From contig JACVTC010000052.1 of NCBI GenBank assembly GCA_016946835.1, positions 770,001 to 834,000 on the forward strand: a stretch of 64,000 nt of DNA, written 5' to 3'. A program made the position numbers and the translations under genes. The stretch is from Neocallimastix lanati (nom. inval.). Its lineage: Eukaryota; Neocallimastigomycota; Neocallimastigomycetes; Neocallimastigales; Neocallimastigaceae. Position 1 is the first letter of the stretch. Each line of letters opens with the position of its first letter. Under the pieces are notes generated by a model, which was not told where the DNA came from, ran no database searches, and saw only the letters and a list, made by a program, of their open reading frames with translations. Shown here one piece after another: positions 30,593 to 41,051 of this stretch.

Positions 30593-31491
30593 TTTTTTTA
30601 TTAAAATTTTACTAATAAATTTTATTATTATTATTATTTATTACTTATAATATATACTTTATTATTTAATTAAATTGAATAATATGAATACTATTTAATT
30701 ATCTTTAAAAAAAAATTTTTTTTTTTTTATTTAATTATTAAAGATAAATTTAATTTAATTTGCAGTTTATTTAACGTATATTATTTGTTGATTAATTTAT
30801 ATTAATAACTTTAATTTATAATAATTTATTGCTATAATATTTTATTTGCATATTATTTAGATAAATTTATTTGAGTCTATTACTATGAATAATTTAGAGT
30901 TAATTCTTTCTGTATTTTCTTTAAGAATTTCATAGAAATTCTTAATAATTAAAATGAATTTTTTATTTTATTTTATCCTTTCTTCCATTAGTTTCTAAAT
31001 TAATCGAGAAAATCAGTTTTAAACGATTTTTCTAAGATTCTAAAATTTTTGAAAATCATACAAACTGTTTTTCCGTAAAAAGTATAAATATGAGTAAATT
31101 TTCACAAAAGAAATATTTTTAATTCGTGCTTTTATTAATTAATCAATTAATAATAAGTAATTTGATATATTACAAAATTAGTTAATTAATTAATAAATAA
31201 TTACTTTAATAAATTTTATTTTAATAAATTAATAAAACAAATTTTTTTAAAAAATCATTTTAACTTATTATTAATTTTCCAGTGTTGCCTATTGCTATAA
31301 ATGACCAGTTTGTTACAGAATGATAATAAATAAATAAAATAAATAAACTAAATATTAAAGTGTGAATATTATTATTGTGTGTATTATTCTGTATAATATT
31401 AGAATATATTATTTTGTCAATTATTCCCTACTGTTATCGTCAAAATAAAATAAATATTGATATTGATATTTAATAAAAATATCGTATCATT

Positions 31492-32205
31492 TGTAATACA
31501 GAATGAACAAATAATACTAATTGTATTAGAATAATATAAATTATTCTAACCTTATAGATTATTCTATTCTATATAATTGGAACTTTCCAATATTCTTAAA
31601 ATATTACTAAATAGAAATCTTAAATTAATAAATCACCAATTAACTTATAATTCCTTTTTGAATTATCGATCCGATTCTATTATAATGTATTAAAAATCTT
31701 TAGCCAAGAATATTGTCCTTGCCCACTTAATATATTAGTATTATATTTCTTTTGTAATATGTTATATTGAAAATAATCAAATCTATTTAATTAGTTATTT
31801 AAATTTTCGTTATCAATTTAAATTTATTTTTAATTACTAAATTTAACTAAACCACAATTAGAATATTCTGTATAATCTCTTTATTTTTATTTTATATATA
31901 TTAATATTAAACTATTATTAAATAATTAATAATTCAATAATATAAAACTATTATTTATAACAATAATATTATTAACTAAAATAATAATTCAATTTCAATT
32001 TAAATGTTTTATTTATTAAAATAATTAATAATTAGTTTATTAAGAAATAGTTAGGTTTTACAAATTTTAATTTGTTAAAAAAAATATAAATACTTGTAAT
32101 TTTTAGTGAAATAAAATATAATCAATAACTTACTTTTATTAAATAAATAATTATATTATTATTTTTCTTTTATAAATTTAAATAAATAAATATTGATTTT
32201 AAATT
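31492..32205 (+). mobile_element. F-family-like LTR, copy F5
   Basis: It starts TGTAATACAGAATGAAC two bases after B2. It holds TTGGAACTTTCCAATATTCTT at 31577-31597, the shared early motif, and a TATA box in AAAATATAAATACTTG near 32082. The right end was not resolved. Confidence 0.45.
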
Positions 32206-32304
32206 AAATTATTTTTTTATTGTAATTTTATTATTTGTGTTAATTATTATTATATTCCTAAAACTATATGAACCATACCATGAAAAATTGGTGGAGATAT
32301 TGGG

Positions 32305-32410
32305 GAATAGGGAGAGTTGCATTTCCCCAGATTGCATTTCGCCAAGTGGCGTATTATTAAAATGTTGCATTTCCCCAAGTTGCATTTCGACAAGAGGCTT
32401 ATTGATATAA
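32305..32410. repeat. Short repeat of TTGCATTTCSCCAA units
   Basis: Four TTGCATTTC-type units are arranged as two 50-bp repeats (about 32313 and 32363), each a CCCC variant followed by a CGCC or CGAC variant. On the minus strand it reads as LGEMQ/SGEMQ repeats in a short frame (32209-32442) that is probably not a gene. It is much richer in G and C than its surroundings. Confidence 0.8.
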
Positions 32411-32593
32411 ATAAATGAATAAATAAATAAATAAAAATTCAAAATAATTTTTTTAAACTTGATTTTATTATATTTTATAATTAATTAATTATAGATATTT
32501 TTTAAAACAAAATAATTATTAATAATATTTAATTATAAAAATAAATTTAATTATAAAGATATATTTTAATATTTTGTAAAAAAATAATATTAT

Positions 32594-33110
32594 AACAATA
32601 TTTTAGTTATAAAAATATATTTTTAAAATAATAATATTTTATCATAAAAATATATTTTAATGTTCTTAAGCTAACCTAATCTAATAAAGATTAAAAATAC
32701 TTTAATAATTATTGTATTTATTCATTTATTCTCTTTTTAAAATATTTTTTACTATTAAAAAAATTATTATTATATATTTTAATATTTGTAAAATAGTAAT
32801 ATAATAATAATTAATAATATTTAATTATAAAGATATATTTAATTATAAAGATATATTTTAATATTTTGTAAAATAGTAATAAAATAATTATTTAAAATAT
32901 TTAATTATAAAAATATATTTAATTATAAAGATATATTTTAATATATTGAAAATAATATTATAACAATATTTTAATTATAAAAAAAATATATTTTAATGTT
33001 CTTAAGCTAACCTAATCTAATAAAGATTAAAAATACTTTAATAATTATTGTATTTATTCATTTATTTTCTTTTTAAAATAATTTTTACTATTAAAAAATT
33101 ATTATTATAT
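32594..33110. repeat. Tandem duplication with 337-bp period
   Basis: TGTTCTTAAGCTAACCTAAT and about 120 following bases occur at 32661 and again at 32998 with few changes, preceded by shared TATATTTTAATTATAAA-rich units. No coding content. Confidence 0.85.
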
Positions 33111-33161
33111 ATGACAGAATTCATTTAGTCAATTTTCTGTCATTTCTTAATAATTTATTAT

Positions 33162-33700
33162 TTAATCAATAATTTTTATATTTAAATCATTTAAGCATTT
33201 CAACCATAATTTAATGAAATCATTTCTAACACTTTCCTTTTTTTTTAATAGAATTTCCATATTTTTGTAATATTTAACCAAAGCTTTAATTTCCTCAGTT
33301 CTTATTAATTTTTTTTGTTTTTTATTTCTTAAAATTTCAGCAGTTCTCCTTTCGTAATCAATGTAATATTTTGATTCTTCTTTTTGCAATTCTGATAGTA
33401 ATTGAAAAAAGTTGGTTTTTTGCAAATAATTTTTTTAAGTATTTATTAAAAGTTTCTGAAACATTATTTGTAATATGCTCAATATTATCATAATAGTTCC
33501 AATTTTCAGTTTCAAAGTTAATTAAATAGTTTTTTTAAAATATTCTAAAAATTCTAAAAATTGAACATAATTATGTTCTTGGCACTCACATTTTATTTTA
33601 CTATATATATCATATATATATTCAGGATTAATGAAAGGAAAGTTCGAAATATTATTATAATAAATATATAAATCTTTTATTTTTTCCACTTTATTACCAC
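33162..33700 (-). pseudogene. MULE-type transposase, C-terminal fragment
   Basis: On the minus strand, pieces in two frames join into one protein: ISNFPFINPEYIYDIYSKIK, CQEHNYVQFLEFLEYF, then after a frame change NWNYYDNIEHITNNVSETFN and KKLFAKNQ, then FFQLLSELQKEESKYYIDYE down to the stop at 33162. The N-N-V-S-E-x-F-N block followed by a helical tail resembles the region after the catalytic core in MULE-like transposases. The assignment is from pattern memory and is moderate. Frame breaks lie near 33525 and 33425. At the 5' side it is cut by LTR H1 (33702). The catalytic core is absent. A hairpin TGACAGAA/TTCTGTCA (33112-33143) lies just past the stop. Confidence 0.55.
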
Positions 33701-33701
33701 A

Positions 33702-34400
33702 TGTAAAGATGTGATTATCCCAATCACATTTTAAATTAAAAATTTTTCTTGTGTAATTCAAAAATGTAAATTATTCTTTGATTTATAAAATAATAAACAA
33801 AGTAAATAAATCATATGAACTAAATTTTTGAATTATATTCTTTAAGCTACAAGACAAATTTTTAATGTAATAATTTTTATAAAATTTAATTCTGAGAAAA
33901 TTATTGTTTTAAAATAATTTAAATTAATTAAAGTTTAAAACAAAATAAATTAATAATTTATTTTGTGAAAATTAAGTTTCAAAATTTAATCATGACTCTT
34001 TTAACATTGTTTTTAAATCGAAAATAAATAAAGACTTTACTTATAATATTAAAATAATAAATAGATAATAAATATACTTAATTTTAATTATTTAGTATTT
34101 AGTTTAATTAATAATTATAATTTTCTAAATTTAGTTATAGTTTATAAATTTATTGTTTAATAGAATTCATTAGGATAGTTTTATATTAAAATATATGTAA
34201 TTTATATAAAATAATATATTATCAATGTATTTAGGAAAAGTATAAATAGAAGATACTTTTCACATTTTTTTCTCGATGTAATTGTTATTGAACAAATAAC
34301 TATTAAATATTAATAAAATATATTTTAATAAAAAATTTTTTTATAAAATAAAATTTATTGTATTTTGTTATTGTAATCTATTTTAGTGTCTTTTTTTACA
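33702..34400 (+). mobile_element. LTR H, copy H1
   Basis: A 699-bp LTR from TGTAAAGATG to TTTTTTTACA, plus orientation. It opens with a hairpin ATGTGATT/AATCACAT, has TATA in GAAAAGTATAAATAG near 34238-34246, and ends directly against a reverse transcriptase fragment. Two further copies exist in inverse orientation, H2 (37287-37942) and H3 (46828-47527). No target duplication is seen (CCACA versus AAATG), so it is either a 5' LTR with deleted interior or a recombined end. Confidence 0.85.
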
Positions 34401-36638
34401 AAATGGGGCACAGATTTTTACAACAATGGGTCTTTACTCTGGTTATCATCAAATTTTTATGGATGAGGAAAGTGTAGAAATTACTACTTTCACCACAAAA
34501 TTTGGTAACTATCATTTCAAGGTTATGCCTTTTGGTTTAATCGGAGCCCTAGCTACATTTCAAAGGGAAATGAATAGGATTCTTTTTCCATTTATAGGAA
34601 AGTTTGTTTTTAACTTTATAGATGATATTTTAATATACTCTAAGAGTATAGAAGAACATATAAGCCACATTAGACAAATGTTGGAAGTATTTCGCCAACA
34701 CAAATTGAAAATTAACATTGAAAAATGTGCCTTTATGCAGACTGAAGTAGAAGTCTTAGGTCATAAGGTATCAGTGAAAGGTTTAAGTCCCCAGGATAGC
34801 AAAATTAAGGCTATCAAGGAGTGGGTAGCACCTGTTGATGTTCATGAATTACGATCTTTTCTTGGAGCAGTAGGATATTATAGAACCTTTATATTGATAA
34901 ATATGCTCAAATCTCTCTCCTTTATGTAAATTATTAAGAAAGAATGTTAATTATAAATGGAATACTGAACATCAACAAAGTTTTGATCTGTTAAAAGAAA
35001 AATTAATAAATTCTCCAATTTTAAAATATCCAAGTTTTAATCAAAGGTTTATAATTAGAACGGATGCTTCCTATGAAGGTATTGGAGGAGGAGTATTACT
35101 CAAGAAGATTCAGAAACCAAAAAGGAACATCCAGTTCATTATATAAGTAGAAGTTTAAGCAAAGCTAAGAAAAATTACGGCATTACTGACTTGGAAGGAG
35201 CTACATTAATTTATTGTATTACTAAGTTGAAATCTTATATATTAGGTAATCCTAATAAAACAATAGTAATAACAGATCATAAACCTTTAATTAGTTTCTT
35301 TAAAAATAAGGAACCTAATAATGCTAGGCAAGCAAGGTGGTGCTTAACTATTAGTACCCTTGGTGTTGAAATTCAATGTCAAATAGGTATGAAATATGTG
35401 TTAGCCGATGCATTATCTAGGATGAAGAAAAGAGATGATTCCGTGGTATTAACAACTAAGTTAACTTCAGAGGAAGAAAAAGAGTTGCTTTCTAAAACTA
35501 TTAAAGACTTTATAAATGAAAAATTTATTACGATAGATGGTGAAGATTACTTTGTTGATGGTAATGACTATCGTAAATTAATTATTGATCAAACGGAAAG
35601 AGTAAAACTTATTTTAGAAGCCCATAAGATAGGTCATGAGGGATATTATAAGACTTATCAAAGGCTTCGTAAAAGTTTTTATTGGAATAATATAGTGATG
35701 GATATTAAAAGAGTGGTGCAAAGTTGTGACAAGTGTCAGTTGAATAGATCACAACCATATCCAGAACCTACAGAAAATATTCCAACTAAAGTAGAAGGTC
35801 CTTTTATTCATTTGGGTTTAGATATTATTGGACCTCTGATTAAAACAAAAATAATAATCAATATATTATGGTTGTGGTGGATTACTTCACCAAATGGATT
35901 GAAGCGGAACCCACAGAAAATATAACATCACAGGATGTGATTAAATTTTTAATTGTGTTTGATCGTCATGGTGTTCCACAGGTAATAACAACTGACATTG
36001 ATGTTCAGTTTACCTCGGACATGACAAAAATATTTCTAGATCTCTATAATGTATACATGAAATTTATTTCCACATATCATCCAGAAAGTAACGGACTTAC
36101 GGAAAACCGTAATAAAGGGATCGGAAAGTTATTAAGGTTGTTGGGTTCAAAGAATAAGGATTGGGATGAATTTTTACCATCCGCCTTATGGGCTCTTAGA
36201 ACTACCAAAAATAAGGTAACAAAACATTCAAGTTTTGAGTTAGTTTATGGTAGGGAAGATCAGCAGCCTTTTGATATTGCTGCTAGACCTACCAAGGATA
36301 TTAATAAGTCATCGGATGAAGTGTTGTTAGAAAAATTTATAAATCATTACCGATGGACTTTAAAAGCAGCCGAAAATGTTAAAAATGCAAATAAGTATTG
36401 GGCTGCTAGAAGAGAGGAAAAGAATAGTTTGAATGTAAGAAAAAGAATTAGGGAATGTGATTTAGTTTTAATTAGAAATTTTTCAAGAACTAAACTAGAA
36501 CCTTATTTTGTTGGTCCTCTTAAAATTATAAAAAAACAATTTAATACAGTTACCTTGGCTGATCCAAATTCTGGAATTCAAATGAATAGGAATGTTCATT
36601 TGAAGAATATAGTCAAGTATAACTCAGCTTCGATATAG
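34401..36638 (+). pseudogene. Element F truncated Pol: RT, RNase H, integrase
   Basis: Pol starts abruptly inside RT (GAQIFTTMGLYSGYHQIFMD) right at the end of LTR H1; gag, protease and the first RT third are missing. RT contains MPFGLIGALATFQ and FIDDILIYS, with Phe for Tyr in the YxDD box and A-L-A for the usual A-P-A. Frame breaks occur near 34905, 35105 and 35865. RNase H pieces are RTDASYEGIGG, TDLEGATLIYCI and LADALSRM. Integrase has the zinc domain (HKIGHEG, CDKCQLN), LGLDIIGPL, then TTDIDVQFTSD, where Asn-Gly after the second Asp is altered, and NGLTENRNKGIGK. It is closest in the window to element D. It ends with purine-rich AGAGGGGCATCA and LTR F3. Confidence 0.9.
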
Positions 36639-36660
36639 CTTGAGTTTTAGAGGGGCATCA

Positions 36661-37270
36661 TGGTAAAGAATGAATTAATAGCCTTTATTTTGTATAAAAT
36701 ATTATTAATAATTCTTTACTAAATTGTACTTTCCTATATTCTTGATATACTAAACCTAATTATAAAAATTAATTTATTTTGATATAAATTAATTTTAACT
36801 TGTAAATAATTTTAAATCAATCCTAATTAATTACTTTATTGTTATATTATTAAATATATGTGTATATTAAAATACAATTGTAAATATTAAAATTATATAT
36901 TTTTAAGATACTATAAATTATTAAAATTATCAATTAATTATTATTATAAAATTTATTATAAACTATTAATATTATAAAATTATTAAAATTATTAAATATT
37001 ATTATAAAAATTTATTTATTATTAAAAAAATATTATTAAAAAAAAACAAAAAAAAAATAAAAAAATATTATTAAAAAAAAATATTATTAAAAAAAAAATA
37101 TTAATTAAAAAAAAAAATATTAAAAAAAAAAAAAAAAAAAAATATTATTATATAATAAATAAATTTTATTATTAAAAATAAATTTTTATTGTATTTTTAA
37201 AACAAAGCAGGGTAATTGTCATCCCCCCTGCTTGATTTTTAAATAATTGAGTCTCACCCTGAATCTACTA
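36661..37270 (+). mobile_element. 3' LTR of element F (copy F3)
   Basis: It follows the purine tract of element F and runs from TGGTAAAGAATGAATT to CTGAATCTACTA. It matches F2 over most of its length but is shorter (610 versus about 1019 bp). Poly-A and AATATTATTAAAAA repeats fill 37018-37145. Confidence 0.85.
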
Positions 37271-37273
37271 TTT

Positions 37274-38488
37274 TGTAAAAAGTAAATGTAAAAAAAACAC
37301 TAAAATAGATTACAATAACAAAAGAACACAATAAATTTTATTTTATTAAAAAAAATATTTTATTAAAAATATATTTTAATATTTAATATTTATTAATAGT
37401 TATTTGTTCAATAACAATTACGTCGAGAAAAAAATGTGAAAAGTATCTTCTATTTATACTTTTCCTATATACATTGATAATATATTATTTTATTTAAAAT
37501 ACATATATTTTAATATAAAACTATCCTAATGAATTTTATTAAATAATAAATTTATAAACCATAGCTAAATTTAGAAAAATATAATTATTAATTAAACTAA
37601 ATACTAAATAATTAAAATTAAGTATATTTATTATCTATTTATTATTTTAATATTATAAGTAAAGTCTTTATTTATTTTCGATTTAAAAACAATGTTAAAA
37701 GAGTCATGATTAAATTTTGAAACTTAATTTTCACAAAATAAATTATTAATTTATTATTAAATTTTATAAAAATTATTACATTAAAAATTTGTCTTGTAGC
37801 TTAAAAAATAATTCAAAAATTTAGTTCATATGATTTATTTACTTTATTTATTATTTTATAAATCAAAGAATAATTTACATTTTTGAATTACACAAGAAAA
37901 ATTTTTAATTTAAAATGTGATTGGGATAATCACATCTTTACAGTAAGTTTATTATTAACTAAAATAACGAATAATAACTAATTTTAAAGGCAAAGATAAT
38001 TTAACACCTCTCTATTAGAGTTGTTAATAATAAACACTAAATTAATTATAATAATTATTATTTATCTTAAATATTCTAGAATATAGCGCAGCACTTTATA
38101 ACTCTATTTATTATTAGTTACTGGGCTTACACAGGGTAAGTTTATTTATTTAATAATTATATTTTTATTTTAATATTAATATTTATTTTAACAATTTAAG
38201 TTAATAGTAACGCTAGTGCGTTACAGTTACAAGTTCAGTTATTATTTATACATGTTAATAATTTTATGATTGGTAAATAATTTAACTTAGTTTGCTAATC
38301 ACTAAATAAAAATATATATTTAACTAAATATTTAACTATATAATTAACTATAAAATAATAAAATTTAATGTACGAAATTTAAGAAAAGATTTTATTCGAT
38401 TAGCCGAAATTGTTAACTGTCTAAAGATACGTTACGTAACCAAAAAATTATCATTGGATAGGCTTGAAGTTACCATGTATCAATTACA
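37274..38488 (-). mobile_element. Probable 3' LTR of element G, split by LTR H2
   Basis: On the minus strand a purine tract (GGGAGAGGCCT, about 38489-38500) after the element G coding region is followed by TGTAATTGATACATGG, the expected LTR start. The other end is placed at TGTAAAAAG (37274). Removing H2 and one GTAAR copy gives TGTAAAAAGTAAGTTTATT, which pairs with downstream GAATAATAAC as a U5-type hairpin. The left boundary is inferred. Confidence 0.5.
37287..37942 (-). mobile_element. LTR H, copy H2 (solo, inverted)
   Basis: Inverted copy of H1, highly similar throughout, from TGTAAAAAAAACACTAAAAT to ATCACATCTTTACA. It is flanked by GTAAA (37282-37286) and GTAAG (37943-37947), a 4-of-5 target duplication. 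H1 lacks a block that H3 keeps, as does H2 (near 37756). Confidence 0.85.
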
Positions 38489-38509
38489 AGGCCTCTCCCA
38501 AGGAGCAAG

Positions 38510-39435
38510 CTAATAATGGTTGACGACGTTAGCAATGAATTGGCTATAATTAAAATCTTGGTAATCCTCCTGCAATTCTGCATAGTGAGGATTGTCGTCG
38601 ATCACGACGGCGTTTACCCACTCTTGTTTGTCGTTCTGGTACGCAACCAGATATTGGTACTGTCCTTGGTGTTTCCTAGCTATATCATAATCCCTGTTTG
38701 GAGGTAACTTATCAGCTTCGTTCTTTTCGAAGACAATCTTGAGATCTGAGTAATATTTCTCAATGATTTCTTCGTTATTTCTTTCCTGTTTGGCTTCTTC
38801 AGGATTGTCCAACATAGCTAAACAGATATCCTCAATAAGTTCGTCTTCAGGAATACATTCATGAGGTGCTATTGTGTCAGTAAACTTATCAGTAGTATTA
38901 GGAGCATCATCGATAGTAGTGGATTCCTTTTCAACCATTGGAGCTTTGATCTCAGAGTTTTTTGTAAATATCTTATTTTTCTTGCAGAAGAGCAATGAGA
39001 CCCTCAATGTCTACCTAGGAAGTAGATATGATTATTACCATAATCAATGTATAGTTTATGTTTTCTTAACCAATCTCTTCCTAAAATACCATTTATTCCT
39101 TGAAGAGAGAGGTTTCCAGTACAGAATTCAAAGTTTTCAGTATGATCCACAAACCTCAACCTGAGTGGCTTGGTTGCTTGTTTAATAGTCATACTTTTAC
39201 TGTTTGGAAATTGGATATTGATAGAAGAAGAAAGTCCAGAAGAAGGAATTTTGTTATCAGTAGTAAAGTATTTACAGAGGAAACTTCTTCCAGAACCAGA
39301 ATCAATTAAAATATTGGCCTTAATGTTTTTGTTATTGATTTGAATGTAGAAGGTAGTAGTCATGAAAGTTTCAGCAGGAGTATAGTTAGCTGATAAGAGC
39401 TCCTTTTTAAACTTATTTTTCTTGAACTTGTTCAT
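38510..39435 (-). pseudogene. Element G deletion derivative: protease joined to a chromodomain
   Basis: On the minus strand, protease comes first (39435-39004): ANILIDSGSGRSFLCKYF with the DSG triplet and INGILGRDWLRKHKLYIDY. After a small frame change at about 39005, the spacer (CIPEDELIEDICLAML) and RT linker (DLKIVFEKNEADKLPPNRDYDIA) follow as in element A. Then the protein jumps in frame to RKHQGQYQYLVAYQND, QEWVNAVVIDD and AELQEDYQDF, which fits a chromodomain (YLVxW-like, EW, LxEY). RT, RNase H and integrase are deleted cleanly between them. Chromodomains sit at the end of gypsy Pol, so this is an internal deletion keeping both ends. Confidence 0.75.
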
Positions 39436-39439
39436 TTAA

Positions 39440-40150
39440 AAGTGATTCTTGGTTTTGTTGAGCTCTTATCTTATTAAATGACTTCTGGTTATTGTTGTGA
39501 TTTCCAGACTTATGTCATATGCGACTCAAAAGATAGCATTTCTTATCAATTCCGATAATAACATTAGTGGCTTCAAACAAAGTATCAGTTTTATCAAGCT
39601 TATCAAAATCTTTCATGAACCCGATCAATTAAACCTTTCCCAATAATATAAATGAGAACTTTATCAGGCCATCCTAGACGTCCAGCCGATCTTCCGAACT
39701 CTAGTGTACTCAGTAGCGTTTCGCAAGTGTTGTTGTTTTAACTTCCAAATCTTGTCCATGACATATTTCTGTTTCTTCTCGCTTCCTGCATCAAAGTTGT
39801 CTAAAGGAGTTTCTTGAAACCTTCGAATATGAGGGTTTTCAAAGTTATATCGCCAAGAAAAGAAAAACCCCAATTTCTAGTTATACCAGAGAGCCTATTA
39901 ATTACAAACGAATTTTTGGATTTATCGTTTCTGAAAGAATCTGGGTGTTCATTGAAAAAGTTTTCACATTAAATTACAGTTTCTAGAACACCTTGCTTAT
40001 GTTTTTCTTCATTCTCTTTTACCAAAACACCACCTGGAGAAAAGAGAGCAAGAAGGAAATCAGTAAAAGCAGTCATCAGTTTCGAAGAGGTATTGAAATG
40101 GTTAACACTATTGGGGTTTTGCTTGAAGAGCTTAGATTTTCATTGTTGAG
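39440..40150 (-). pseudogene. gag: Element G Gag remnant
   Basis: In broken minus-strand frames, SSKLMTAFTDFLLALFSPGG (near 40120-40040) matches SSKLITALTEFIPTFFSANG of element A Gag. The stretch WRYNFENPHIRRF to KLKQQHLRNATEYTRV and KIGWTSRMA (39873-39664) matches the later Gag core. Several stops and frame changes are present. No zinc knuckle was seen. Confidence 0.75.
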
Positions 40151-40168
40151 AAGCGTTTAGAAATATCG

Positions 40169-40393
40169 GTGTTTACCATTTATCATTTATTCTCAATGGT
40201 AAAAGTCAAATCACAGACATCCCCCCTATCCCAATGCAAGAGATGTGAGGGAACATTCACTAAGACGAGTGATTCCCTCATCATCTACATTCATAAGAAG
40301 CACAACTGTCAAAACAGTTATACCTTTAGTGTCCTTAAGGCGTATTTCATTGATTTTTTAATCATGATATCGCCTTTCTCAGTAAAGGGATGA
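40169..40393 (+). CDS. Short ORF with zinc-finger-like CX2C...HX2H
   Basis: A 74-residue frame in unusually GC-rich DNA reads CKRCEGTFTKTSDSLIIYIH followed by KKHNC. Two Cys and two His suggest a zinc finger, but the CX2CX15HX2H spacing is not the classical C2H2. It lies on the strand opposite to the element G remnant, just beyond its Gag. It may be a fragment of another element. The function is unknown and it may not be a gene. Confidence 0.3.
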   Translation: MFTIYHLFSMVKVKSQTSPLSQCKRCEGTFTKTSDSLIIYIHKKHNCQNSYTFSVLKAYFIDFLIMISPFSVKG

Positions 40394-40415
40394 CAATGAA
40401 CCCTTTATATTGTTT

Positions 40416-40545
40416 AGGGTTAGGTATGATTCTTTTCTAATATTTAATATTAGCAGGGTTAGTGTTAGTGTTGGGTTAGGAGTTAGAGCTAATATTAATG
40501 ATTAATAATTTTATTATGATTAACTTTTATAATTAAATTATTACA
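40416..40545 (+). mobile_element. Fragment of LTR A (U5 end) with telomere-like insertions
   Basis: GGTATGATTCTTTTCTAATA, then GTTAGAGCTAATATTAATG and ATTAAATTATTACA match the last 130 bp of LTR A. Extra GTTTAGGGTTAGG and GGGTTAGTGTTAGTGTTGGG words interrupt it where LTR A has TAGGTAAG and GCAGTTAG. B3 follows three bases later. Confidence 0.75.
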
Positions 40546-40548
40546 TTA

Positions 40549-41047
40549 TGATACGGTACCACCATAAATACTACAATTTAGTGAAAGTTATGTTAGAAAT
40601 TATTGATTAATAATAATTTAGTAATAATATACATAGTTAGTAAGTAATAATAGTTTAAAAAACTGTTCTATTATTAATATTAAATTAGGTTTATTAATAA
40701 CTTAACCAATAAGCTTATTAGTATAATTTAGTGTAGTTTTATATTTAGTTTACTTTAATAATATGAAAAATTTTAGTGATTAATTACATTTTATTAAATG
40801 ATTTTATTATATTTTAATTAGTTAATAAATATTTTATATTGATGAATAATAAACAATGTGTTTTATTGATTAATGATAATAAATAAATAAAATAAATAAA
40901 CTAAATATTAAAGTGTAAATATTATTATTGTGTATAATATTCTATATAATATTAGAATATATTATTTTGTCATTTATTCTCTACTATTCTAGTTCATATA
41001 AAATAAAATAAATATTGATATTTATGTTTTATAAATATCACATATCA
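40549..41047. mobile_element. B-family repeat, copy B3
   Basis: It runs from TGATACGGTACCACC to CACATATCA and is colinear with B1 but more diverged. As at B1 it starts three bases after an LTR-A end. Confidence 0.85.
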
Positions 41048-41051
41048 GTTG

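Larger units (their letters stand above)
23808..31317 (-). mobile_element. 7.5-kb insertion holding gypsy element D
   Basis: It is bounded by TGTAAC at the left and GTTACA at the right, with target duplications GAATG at 23803-23807 and 31318-31322, inside B2. It contains gag and pol of one Ty3/gypsy element on the minus strand with no frame damage. The purine run AAGGGCCGAGAAA after pol (minus strand, near 24970-24985) is a candidate polypurine tract. The terminal regions do not look like a matching LTR pair by eye: the left holds a minus-oriented TATA at about 24453-24470, the right a plus-oriented TATA at 31083-31090. The ends may be chimeric or strongly diverged. Confidence 0.8.
23515..31489. 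mobile_element. B-family repeat, copy B2, split by the element D insertion
   Basis: The left part 23515-23807 and right part 31318-31489 join into one B repeat colinear with B1. The junction carries a 5-bp GAATG on both sides of the insert, as expected for an insertion into a formerly continuous copy. Confidence 0.93.

Noticed and set aside
33522-33761. Start of a 79-residue minus-strand protein
   Set aside because: Its first 20 or so residues come from LTR H1. Only the part left of 33702 is transposase-like, so the apparent start is an artefact of the insertion.
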